A stretch of DNA of 28,650 nucleotides from Geothermovivens sp964644845 (GTDB lineage: Bacteria; Zhuqueibacterota; Zhuqueibacteria; Oleimicrobiales; Geothermoviventaceae): assembly GCA_964644845.1 (NCBI GenBank), contig CAZXXS010000061.1:1-28650 (forward strand), written 5' to 3'. The translations under genes and the position numbers were made by a program. Shown here one piece after another: positions 17,726-24,348 of the stretch. The notes under the pieces were generated by a model. That model saw nothing but the letters and a program-made list of their open reading frames with translations. It did not search any database and was not told where the DNA came from. The stretch's first letter is position 1. The number at the start of each line of letters is the position of its first letter.

Positions 17726-18949
17726 ATGAAAACAGGAAGACGCAACGTGCTGGTCGTTTTGGGCGGGTTGGGTGTCGCCCTTGCACTCGTGGTGTCGGCA
17801 GTACCCGCTCAGGAAAGCCGTTCGTGGGACTGTGCGATCTTGCCCAGTGAGGCCGCAGTGACGACGGACTCGGTAAGCGGGGCGGAAGTGGTTTTTGTTA
17901 CGACCCATCCCGCCGTCGACGTGAACCTCTATTTCCACCAGCGGTCCTGGCTTACCGACGGCTCCCTGTTGCTCTTCCTCAGCAACCGTTCAGGCCGACA
18001 GGAGCTTTTCGGTTACATCGAGGCCACCGGTGAACTTGTGCGATTGACGAGTCCTGGCGACCCGGTGCCCCGCTACCCGACGGCTTCGATCGCGGGCAAC
18101 GGCGTCTACCTGATGAAGGGCAACGCTGTTTACCGGTGGGAAGTCGAGCTGAGACTGAAGCCGAGAACAGAAGTCCGCGTGACGGAGCGCAAAATTGCTG
18201 ACCTGGGACGCACCACAACTGAGCTGACCGAGAGCTGCGACAGACGCTACCTGGCCACGCACGGAGCGGTAGAGGGTGGCGCAGGCAGCGACATTCTGTT
18301 GATCGACGTACAGAGTGGAACGGTGTCCACGGCCGTCACGCTACCCTACAGCATTTCGCATCTGCAGTTCAGTCGCACACGGCCGGATCTGATCATGTAC
18401 GCACACCGCTACGGAACGGACTATGCCCCGCCGGACACGGCCGCCGAGCGACACTGCCGCATGTGGCTGGCGAACATCAAGACGCACGTTTCTTGGCCGC
18501 TGCACTGGCAAGAACCCGGCGAGCTGAACACCCACGAGTGCTGGTGGGTGGGGGATCAGATTACCTTTTGCGGCGGCTACGCCAGAGGATGGTCGCCGGT
18601 GCGCGTTCTGGACCTGCACACGGGAGTGATGCGGGTAATTGGCGAGGGGGCGTACTGGGAAGGTGCCACTCCCGCCGAACTGGCTGAAGTCAACTGGTGG
18701 CACGCTTCTGGCGATTACCAGGGACGTTGGGTAGCCGCTGACAACTGGCACGGAATCATCGCTTTGTTTGATGCCACGACGACGCAGCGGCGCATTCTCG
18801 CTGTGGGGCATCGAACGTACGGCGGAGGGGTACACCCGCACGTGGGCTGGAATCACCTGGGAGGCGAGGTCGTGTTCGCCTCGAACCGCAGGGGTAATCC
18901 GGACGTTTGCGTCGCCCGAATTCCGAAAGACTGGGAAAGGAAACGGTGA
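17726..18949 (+). CDS. Oligogalacturonate lyase-like (PL22-type) secreted beta-propeller protein
   Basis: 407 aa. A signal peptide or anchor (MKTGRRNVLVVLGGLGVALALVVSAVPAQ) is followed by a seven-bladed propeller of the TolB/oligogalacturonate-lyase type (WLTDGSLLLFLSNRSGRQELFGYIEATGELVRLT...). By analogy with Yersinia PL22, the catalytic His would be in SISHLQFSRTRPDLIMYAHR, one metal His in LNTHECWW, and the HxH pair in GGGVHPHVGWN; the glutamine expected three residues before that pair is glycine here. Cytoplasmic oligogalacturonate lyases lack a signal peptide, so this one acts outside the cytoplasm or has another substrate. The ATG at 17726 is preferred to the GTG at 17702 because it begins the signal sequence. 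It follows GH38 by about 100 bp on the same strand and overlaps the next start by 4 nt. Confidence 0.75.
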   Translation: MKTGRRNVLVVLGGLGVALALVVSAVPAQESRSWDCAILPSEAAVTTDSVSGAEVVFVTTHPAVDVNLYFHQRSWLTDGSLLLFLSNRSGRQELFGYIEATGELVRLTSPGDPVPRYPTASIAGNGVYLMKGNAVYRWEVELRLKPRTEVRVTERKIADLGRTTTELTESCDRRYLATHGAVEGGAGSDILLIDVQSGTVSTAVTLPYSISHLQFSRTRPDLIMYAHRYGTDYAPPDTAAERHCRMWLANIKTHVSWPLHWQEPGELNTHECWWVGDQITFCGGYARGWSPVRVLDLHTGVMRVIGEGAYWEGATPAELAEVNWWHASGDYQGRWVAADNWHGIIALFDATTTQRRILAVGHRTYGGGVHPHVGWNHLGGEVVFASNRRGNPDVCVARIPKDWERKR

Positions 18950-19779
18950 AGCGTAGGAGCAGACGAACGCCCGAGGAGAAGAAGCTGTCGTACACCCTCG
19001 CGGAGCGAGAAATCCAGTTGACGCTGAGGAAAAGTCAGCGGGCCAGACGGGTACGTCTCGAAATCAGTGCTCGGCGTGGCGTGGTTCTTGTCGTCCCTCG
19101 GGGTGTGTCGCAAACGGTTGCACTCGGATTTTTGAAAGAGAAGGAGCCGTGGCTGCGGGGACGTCTCGAGCGTTTGGAAGCTCGGGTAGGAAGTTTGGAG
19201 AGAGAATTTGGCGATCCCCCTCAGCTCCTGTACCTGGGCAAAAAGCTACCCGTGGAGATTGAACGTCGGCCCCAAATTCCCCGCCCTCGTGTACAGCGCG
19301 AAGAAGACAAACTGGTGCTGGTCTGGCCAAGCCGCGAGAAGCCAGGTTTGGATGTGCTGGTGCAGACGTTCGAGACTTTCTACCGGGGTGAAGCCGTGCA
19401 CCTTTTTGCGGAAATGCAAAAGCAAACAGCCGGTCAAATGCGCTTGAGCATGGGGCCGCCTACCATTCGCGGACAAAAAACTCTCTGGGGAAGTTACTCC
19501 CCGGCGGGACGCGTGAGCCTGAACTGGAAGCTGATGATGGCGCCGCTCGAAGCCATTCGGTACGTGATCGTCCACGAACTCTCTCACGCGTTGGTCAGAA
19601 ACCATTCTCCCCGATTTTGGCGCCAGGTGGCCCAATTTTGCCCTCAGTACAAGCTGTGGCGACGCTGGCTCCACGAGCACGGAGACCTCATTCAGCGGCT
19701 TGCGACGTTTGAGCACCTCACCGGGCTGACCGGCTCGGAGGAGCTGCCGAAGCGGGGAAGCAGTCTTTGGAGAGCCTGA
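18946..19779 (+). CDS. YgjP-type (M48-like/DUF45) zinc metalloprotease
   Basis: 277 aa. The metal-binding motif HELSH (H210, E211, H214) followed by H220 in VRNHSPRFW fits the YgjP/WLM family pattern HExxH-x5-H. The strands LRKSQRARRVRLEISARRGVVLVVPRG and LYLGKKLPVEI, and the segment TLWGSYSPAGRVSLNWKLMMAPLEAIRYVIVHELSHALV, are also characteristic. The start is the GTG at 18946, which shares GTGA with the stop of the preceding gene and has AAAGGA just upstream, so translation is probably coupled. An in-frame ATG-like extension to 18907 would lie inside the preceding gene. The C-terminus is about 20-30 residues longer than the typical YgjP core. It is presumably cytoplasmic, and its substrate is unknown. 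Confidence 0.88.
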   Translation: MKRRSRRTPEEKKLSYTLAEREIQLTLRKSQRARRVRLEISARRGVVLVVPRGVSQTVALGFLKEKEPWLRGRLERLEARVGSLEREFGDPPQLLYLGKKLPVEIERRPQIPRPRVQREEDKLVLVWPSREKPGLDVLVQTFETFYRGEAVHLFAEMQKQTAGQMRLSMGPPTIRGQKTLWGSYSPAGRVSLNWKLMMAPLEAIRYVIVHELSHALVRNHSPRFWRQVAQFCPQYKLWRRWLHEHGDLIQRLATFEHLTGLTGSEELPKRGSSLWRA

Positions 19780-19865
19780 AAGCTTTCGCTCGGACTCTGG
19801 TTGAGGTGCTCACAAGTCCACCTGCGACGGATCGAAGAGACAGAGGACTGGGACAGGGCGCGGCG

Positions 19866-20480
19866 CTAAAACGCCTCCGAGAGTGAGGCCAATTGGAAGC
19901 CGTTGGCTGTGAGCGCGGAGAGAAGCTTCGGCAACACGTAAGAGGTTTTTTCGCCGCCGCGAGGACCGTCGTGGAAGAGCACAATGTCGCCGGGCCGCAC
20001 GGCACTGAGCACGCGGGTGAAGATCTCGTCCGGAGACGTGGCGCGGTAGTCGCGACTGTTCAGGCTCCAGAGCACCGTACGGAGACCGAGGGAACGGGCT
20101 ACGCGCAAAGCGGAGAGCGAGAACCTGCCGTAAGGGGGGCGAAAAAACTCGACCGCCGTGTCGGGGGTTGCGGCCCGAATGGCCAGGAGGTTATCCAGCA
20201 GTTGTTGGCGGATCCACTTTCGATTGCGGAACCAGAAGGAGGTGTGGCTCATCCCGTGCAGGCCGACACCGTGACCCGCGTTGGCAATTTCGCGAACAAG
20301 TAGCGGTTCGGCGCGAGCACGTCCACCAAGCAGGAAGAAAGTCGCTTTTGCCCCCGCTTCGTCCAGACTGGACAGGATTTCGGGCGTGTAGCGGTTGTCC
20401 GGTCCGTCGTCGAACGTGACGAAAATACGCGATGTCTCGCCCGCGACTCTTCGTACGGGCCACAGTAGGCGATTCGTCAT
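19866..20480 (-). CDS. NodB-type polysaccharide deacetylase (CE4)
   Basis: 204 aa, essentially just the NodB homology domain. It removes N- or O-acetyl groups from sugars in polysaccharides with a divalent metal. Motifs are TFDDGPD (D24, D25; base and metal ligand), GLHGMSH (H75, H79; metal ligands), RPPYG (114-118), WSLNSRDY and LFHDG (H170). No signal peptide is visible. The product may act in the cytoplasm on a lipid-linked or nucleotide-bound precursor, or the start may be misjudged. It is the last gene of the minus-strand operon that begins with the mannose-1-phosphate guanylyltransferase, 12 nt after the zinc-ribbon gene, and it converges with the YgjP gene. A link to surface glycan synthesis is an inference from that context. 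Confidence 0.92.
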   Translation of the reverse strand: MTNRLLWPVRRVAGETSRIFVTFDDGPDNRYTPEILSSLDEAGAKATFFLLGGRARAEPLLVREIANAGHGVGLHGMSHTSFWFRNRKWIRQQLLDNLLAIRAATPDTAVEFFRPPYGRFSLSALRVARSLGLRTVLWSLNSRDYRATSPDEIFTRVLSAVRPGDIVLFHDGPRGGEKTSYVLPKLLSALTANGFQLASLSEAF

Positions 20481-20492
20481 CGGAGTGTCAGA

Positions 20493-20828
20493 TCAGTCCA
20501 GCCAGTACAAGATGCGTCCACAACCCTGGCAGGTGATCACCTCGTCGTCTTGTCTCCCTCTTACGGACAGAGATGTGGGGAGCTGCATGAAGCAACCCAG
20601 GCACTTGTTGTCTTTCACGGGTGCGATGGCACGCTTGTAATGTTTGCGCAGCCGGTTGTAGGTCGAAAGCAATCTTGGCTCGATCTTCTGGGCCAGCTCT
20701 TCCCGTGCCTTCTCCAGGTCCTCCTTGCCCGGGGCCTCGAACCCGAGTGCTTTGACCTCCTCCACTTCCTTCAACATGCAATCCAGATCCTGAAGGGCTA
20801 CAAGAAGCTCCAATTGTTTACTCAGCAT
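20493..20828 (-). CDS. Short coiled-coil protein with C4 zinc ribbon (DUF164-like)
   Basis: 111 aa. An N-terminal helical, heptad-like part (LSKQLELLVALQDLDCMLKEVEEVKAL... EDLEKAREELAQKI) precedes a C-terminal zinc ribbon with C76-x2-C79 and C100-x2-C103 (KCLGCFMQLP...VITCQGCGRILYW). This is the C4-type zinc ribbon domain found in CdsZ/DUF164 proteins, which are usually about 240 aa, so this is a short version. The ATG at 20828 is only 1 nt after the stop of the PTS IIA gene, and GGGAG overlaps the end of that gene, indicating translational coupling. The function is not established; nucleic-acid or protein binding is likely from the architecture. Confidence 0.85.
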   Translation of the reverse strand: MLSKQLELLVALQDLDCMLKEVEEVKALGFEAPGKEDLEKAREELAQKIEPRLLSTYNRLRKHYKRAIAPVKDNKCLGCFMQLPTSLSVRGRQDDEVITCQGCGRILYWLD

Positions 20829-20829
20829 T

Positions 20830-21291
20830 TCAGTCTCCCACAATCAGGTCGATTACTTCCTGAAAATCCTTGGCTTCCAGCAGCTGTTTACGCACGTGGT
20901 CTTCGCTGATGAACTCCACCAGTTTACCCAGCAACGGCAGGTACTTGTTGGAGCGGTCGTGGGGTGGCGCCAGCACCATGAAGAACAGGTGCACGGGCTG
21001 GCCGTCCATGGAGTCGTACTCGATGCCGTTGCTGGAGCGGCCGAAAGCGATCATCACATCCGGAGCGGCCAGAGTGCGACCGTGAGGGATCGCCACACCT
21101 TTGCCGATGCCCGTGCTGCCCAAAGCTTCGCGCTTGCGGAGCATCTCGAGCACGATTTCCTTGTTTCGGATGATGTGGCTTTTGACGAAAAGGTCGACCA
21201 GCTCTTCCAGCGCCTCCTCTTTGTTTGTCGCTTTCATTTCGGGCAGGAAGAGTTCGTCGTGAAAATAAAGCGCAAGTTCTCCGCGTTCCAT
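20830..21291 (-). CDS. PTS system EIIA component, fructose/nitrogen (PtsN) type
   Basis: 153 aa, typical for a stand-alone fructose/PtsN-type EIIA. The phosphorylatable His is H70 in GVAIPHGRT; the flanking GSTGIGKGVAIPHG, VHLFFMVLAPP and KYLPLLGKLVEFI segments match the family. Such proteins take a phosphate from HPr and pass it to a transporter or, if orphan, regulate other processes. There is no EIIB or EIIC nearby, so a regulatory role is more likely. The ATG at 21291 follows GGAGG at good spacing; an in-frame ATG at 21315 is a less suitable alternative. It is tightly packed in an operon between the 90-aa protein and the zinc-ribbon protein, downstream of the mannose-1-phosphate guanylyltransferase. 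Confidence 0.92.
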   Translation of the reverse strand: MERGELALYFHDELFLPEMKATNKEEALEELVDLFVKSHIIRNKEIVLEMLRKREALGSTGIGKGVAIPHGRTLAAPDVMIAFGRSSNGIEYDSMDGQPVHLFFMVLAPPHDRSNKYLPLLGKLVEFISEDHVRKQLLEAKDFQEVIDLIVGD

Positions 21292-21307
21292 TGAGACGCC
21301 TCCGAAT

Positions 21308-21580
21308 TCAAACATTGCTTTCGACCCTGGTTTCCTTGGCGTGTTCGAGAAGTTCGCGGACCGCTGGCTTCAGGTACACACCATCAACATCCAACGTGGC
21401 CAGCGCCTCCGCGAGAACCCGAACTTGATTGGCTAACGGCTTCCTGTCGTTCAAAATGATGAAGCGTTCCGAGCCGACTCGGCAGAGACCGCCTTCGAAG
21501 TCACCTTTCTCACGGCGCACCTCGAAGCCGAGCTGCCGGGCACATGCCTCCAGTTCCTGGTACGCTTCCTTCAGGTCCAT
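21308..21580 (-). CDS. Small conserved-looking protein of unknown function
   Basis: 90 aa, starting MDLKEAYQELEACARQLGFEVRREKGDFEGGLCRVGSERFIILNDRKP. It has an alpha-beta pattern: an N-terminal amphipathic helix, a strand FEVRREKGDFEGGLCRV, a strand ERFIILNDR, then a helix QVRVLAEALATLDVDGVYLKPAVRELLEHA. I cannot assign a function. It lies 15 nt after the guanylyltransferase stop and 16 nt before the PTS IIA start on the same strand, so it is cotranscribed with both. Composition and codon pattern resemble its neighbours, which supports a real gene. Confidence 0.8.
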   Translation of the reverse strand: MDLKEAYQELEACARQLGFEVRREKGDFEGGLCRVGSERFIILNDRKPLANQVRVLAEALATLDVDGVYLKPAVRELLEHAKETRVESNV

Positions 21581-21595
21581 GGTTCGCGCCGTTCC

Positions 21596-22666
21596 CTACA
21601 GGTACTCTTTCAACCCTTTTCGACGCAAGATTTCCACGATGTCGCGCACCTCCTGAGCGCGGTCGCGGTGGCAAATCAGGATGGCATCGCCGGAGTCCAC
21701 TACCACCAGATTTTCCACACCCAGCGTTGCGATCAGCCGATGCGGTGAATCGATCAGGCTACCTTTCGTGTCTTTGTGGACGACGAGCCCTGTAATGGCA
21801 TTTCCGTTCTCGTCTTTCGGACTAATTTTGTACACCTCTTCCCAGGTTCCGAGGTCGTTCCACGAAAATGTGGCCTTCAGCACAATGACGTTTTTTGCGT
21901 GCTCCATCACGCCGTAGTCGATGCTAACGCTGCGAATTTGACAGTACACGCGATTGACGACCTCGGCTTCCTCTGGGGTTCCCAAGGCTTTGTCGATTTC
22001 CATCAGCCCGTTGTAGAGCTCGGGTAGCAACTCCTCGATGTGGTGCAGAATCGTCGCCGTTTTCCAGATGAAAATCCCGCTGTTCCAGAGGAAGTCACCG
22101 CTGCTGAGAAAGCGCTTGGCTACTTCGAGGGTGGGTTTCTCCGCGAAGGTTTTGACGCGGTAAGCCTCGACCTCGTTCTGATTCTCAATGAGCTCCCCGA
22201 ACTGGATGTACCCGTAGCCCGTGGAGGGGTAGGTGGGTTTGATGCCGATGGTCACCAGGGCCTCGGTTTCTCGAGCCAGGCGTTCGCCGGTGCGCAGTAC
22301 CTGGCGGAACTGTTCCTCTCCCTCGATAAGATGGTCCGCCGGAAGAACAACCATCACAGAGTCAGGGTCCCGGCGTCTGGCGTACAGCGCCGCCAGCCCA
22401 ATGCAGGGCGCCGTGTTTTTGCCTTTCGGCTCAACGATGATGTTCTCCTCTGGGATGTTCGAGAGCTGCTGCCGAATGGCTTCAGCCTGCGTCGCTGTGG
22501 ACACTACCAAAACTTGCTCGGGGGTGACCAGGTCTCCGAGCCGGTCAATCGTGTTCTGCAGCATCGAGCGCTCGTTTACAAGACTGAGAAGTTGCTTGGG
22601 CATGCGTTCCCGGCTACGGGGCCAGAAACGCGTTCCTGAGCCACCTGCCATGATGACGGCAATCAT
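21596..22666 (-). CDS. manC: Mannose-1-phosphate guanylyltransferase
   Basis: 356 aa, the length of the single-domain GDP-mannose pyrophosphorylases (without a fused isomerase). It makes GDP-mannose from mannose-1-phosphate and GTP in the cytoplasm. The nucleotide-binding signature MAGGSGTRFWPRSRERMPKQLL is at residues 6-27; PADHLIEGEEQF, TIGIKPTYPSTGYGYIQ, VKTFAEKPTLEVAKRFL, WNSGIFIWK, SIDYGVMEHA and FSWNDLGTWEEVY follow in the usual order. The ATG at 22666 has a strong AAAGGAGGGG upstream; the in-frame extension to 22777 has no family residues. It is the first gene of a five-gene operon and supplies an activated sugar for glycan synthesis, which fits the deacetylase at the operon's end. No manB (phosphomannomutase) is in the window. 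Confidence 0.95.
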   Translation of the reverse strand: MIAVIMAGGSGTRFWPRSRERMPKQLLSLVNERSMLQNTIDRLGDLVTPEQVLVVSTATQAEAIRQQLSNIPEENIIVEPKGKNTAPCIGLAALYARRRDPDSVMVVLPADHLIEGEEQFRQVLRTGERLARETEALVTIGIKPTYPSTGYGYIQFGELIENQNEVEAYRVKTFAEKPTLEVAKRFLSSGDFLWNSGIFIWKTATILHHIEELLPELYNGLMEIDKALGTPEEAEVVNRVYCQIRSVSIDYGVMEHAKNVIVLKATFSWNDLGTWEEVYKISPKDENGNAITGLVVHKDTKGSLIDSPHRLIATLGVENLVVVDSGDAILICHRDRAQEVRDIVEILRRKGLKEYL

Positions 22667-22994
22667 GCTGCGCCCCTCCTTTCCAAGAAGCCCTTCACGT
22701 TGAGTATGCGCACGTGGGCAAAGATCCGGATTCTGCCGATGGCGAAGAGATGGGGAATGAAGCACGGATGGGAACAAACAGCGCTCCCAGAATCGACCGT
22801 GGGAGAGGTGTGGCCGAGTCCGGGTGTGCGGAATGTGGTGGCTGATACTTCGAAAAGGATCAATGCGGTAACCGATTGACCTGAGAACTTACGGCAACAG
22901 AAACGGATTGACACGCCGTTGGCGCAGGTGAATGTACAAAAACTCGTACCCGGAATCAAGCGAGATTGTTGCACCGATCTCCGTTTTCCTGCCG

Positions 22995-23240
22995 AAACTC
23001 GTGGACACTTCAGAGTGGCTTGGTTGTTGCTGAGAAAAGTCGTTTCAAGGGTTAGGCAGCATGTTGGAAATGGCCCCGCATTCCCGGCAGCTGGATTTCA
23101 GGCCATCCGGAAACACCCTGGAACCTCCGGTCTTCCCCTTCGCTCACAGGAGGTTGCCTCGCCACCGTGGAGGCGTGGTCAGACTTTCGGAGGTACGTGG
23201 AGTCAAAGCGCAACAGTGGCGCCCCGCGCTTGCCTGCGCG
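22995..23240 (+). repeat. Interspersed intergenic repeat, copy C
   Basis: It begins with AAACTCGTGGACACTTCAGA (22995-23014) and continues with matches to copies A and B through GTTGCTGAGAAAAGTCGTTTC. A second block (CTTCGCTCACAGGAGGTTGC, near 23137-23156) matches copy A near 5692-5711. Ends approximate. Confidence 0.6.
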
Positions 23241-23463
23241 TTTGCCGAAGGACTCTTGAGATGGTTGTTTACCCGTTTCCCGCCTCACCTTGCGAGAGGT
23301 GCCGCCTGCCCGGTTCTGCCCGCTGAGCAACGCCGATTTCGCCGGAAACATTCTCTCTGTTGAGAAGAAGCGTGGAAGGGATTAGGTGCTTGAGGAAAAA
23401 AACGCTGGGGCCGACTGGGGTGCAGGAGGCCGCTTTTGGTGCAGGAATCCTGTGCGGAGACAA

Positions 23464-23492
23464 CAAAAAAGCGGACCCCGCCGGAGTCCGCT
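23464..23492 (-). terminator. Rho-independent terminator of the thioredoxin gene
   Basis: On the minus strand a GC-rich stem with arms GCGGAC (23491-23486) and GTCCGC (23476-23471), with extra CC/GG pairing inside, is followed directly by TTTTTTG. It lies about 25 nt past the trxA stop codon. This is the clearest canonical terminator in the window. Confidence 0.9.
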
Positions 23493-23517
23493 CGACAGTA
23501 CGAGAAGGATGAGGATC

Positions 23518-23850
23518 CTACTGTTCCAGAACGCGTTCCAGGCGCTGAACGATGTGGTGCTTGGGCACCGCACCAACGATCTGGTCCACCACGCGACCGT
23601 CTTTGAAGATGAGTAGCGTTGGAATACTGCGAATGCCGTAACGAGCCGCCGTTGTGCGGTTGTGGTCTACATCCAGCTTACCTACTTTCACCCGGCCGGC
23701 GTACTCCTGAGCGATGGCTTCCATGTGTGGTTCCAGCAGTTTGCACGGAGCACACCACACAGCCCACAGGTCGATGATGACCGGTATCTTCGACTGAAGG
23801 ACTTCCTGCTCGAAATTCTGGTCGGTGAGTTCCACGATATTCCCTGCCAT
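23518..23850 (-). CDS. trxA: Thioredoxin
   Basis: 110 aa, a normal single-domain cytoplasmic thioredoxin that reduces protein disulfides using electrons from thioredoxin reductase. The active site WCAPC (residues 32-36) has Ala in place of the commoner Gly at the first middle position. The cis-proline loop GIRSIPTLLIFKDG and the buried Asp in PVIIDLWAVWC are present. The ATG at 23850 has GGAGGT 6-7 nt upstream. The gene appears monocistronic, with a promoter upstream and a strong terminator downstream. It could supply electrons to methionine sulfoxide reductases, but the MsrBA protein in this window is predicted to be exported. Confidence 0.96.
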   Translation of the reverse strand: MAGNIVELTDQNFEQEVLQSKIPVIIDLWAVWCAPCKLLEPHMEAIAQEYAGRVKVGKLDVDHNRTTAARYGIRSIPTLLIFKDGRVVDQIVGAVPKHHIVQRLERVLEQ

Positions 23851-23919
23851 CCAAACCTCCGCAACCTCGTTTCGAATGTTTGTTGTTAGCCTTTGCGTTC
23901 ACCGGTACCAACGCAGCGC

Positions 23920-23948
23920 AAGATAGCAAACGCGCCCGCGATTTTCAA
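23920..23948 (-). promoter_or_regulatory. Candidate sigma70-type promoter of trxA
   Basis: On the minus strand, TTGAAA (23948-23943), a 17-nt spacer and TATCTT (23925-23920) form a good -35/-10 pair. The -10 box ends about 70 nt before the trxA ATG. Confidence 0.5.
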
Positions 23949-24232
23949 CCTCTTTGTGGCTGCCTGGTTCCCGATCCCTGCAGCACCCGTGAGGTGTACC
24001 TCGCTTCGACCGGAACCTGTTTGTTCCTGACCAACCCGTTCGGACGAGTGGCGGAGCTCAGGACGCGCCGGTGGTGACCGCTTGTGCGGTTGTGGCACAA
24101 GGACTCTGCGCAGATGGCAGCGGGTGGAGGGCACCCAAAGTGGGCACACTTAGGTCTGTTGCCTTTGACGAATTTACTGGCCCCGGTTTCACGTTACGGA
24201 GGCACGGAAAGGACCGGGGACCGGTTTTGCCC

Positions 24233-24261
24233 TTGCTTGCGGCCTGAATTTTACCTAATTT
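24233..24261 (+). promoter_or_regulatory. Candidate promoter for the epimerase-cutA gene run
   Basis: TTGCTT (24233-24238), a 17-nt spacer and TAATTT (24256-24261) lie about 85 nt before the epimerase ATG. The same hexamers in the same arrangement, with a 16-nt spacer, occur ahead of the tricorn-like gene. Confidence 0.45.
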
Positions 24262-24348
24262 TTTCCAGCCGTGCTCAGTTCGCCGCTCTTGCTCTCCGAA
24301 CCTGGCTGGCAGGTTCTTTCGACCCATTGAATCGGACCCGGAGGGCCG

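Larger units (their letters stand above)
22667..23517. other. Long intergenic region (851 bp) holding repeat copy C
   Basis: The promoter of the manC operon should be here but no clear match was found. No gene is supported; a 135-codon plus-strand frame (22919-23326) and a 99-codon minus-strand frame overlap the repeat and look random. The thioredoxin terminator lies at the right-hand end. Confidence 0.5.
23851..24348. other. Divergent intergenic region (498 bp) between trxA and the epimerase operon
   Basis: It contains the trxA promoter on the minus strand and the probable epimerase-operon promoter on the plus strand. No gene is supported between them; a 138-codon minus-strand frame entering the epimerase gene is antisense to it and lacks a ribosome binding site. 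Confidence 0.5.

Noticed and set aside
23643..24094. 14-nt direct match TTGTGCGGTTGTGG between trxA and the gap beyond it
   Set aside because: One pair of 14-nt matches is expected by chance in a window this long, and the flanks do not align.
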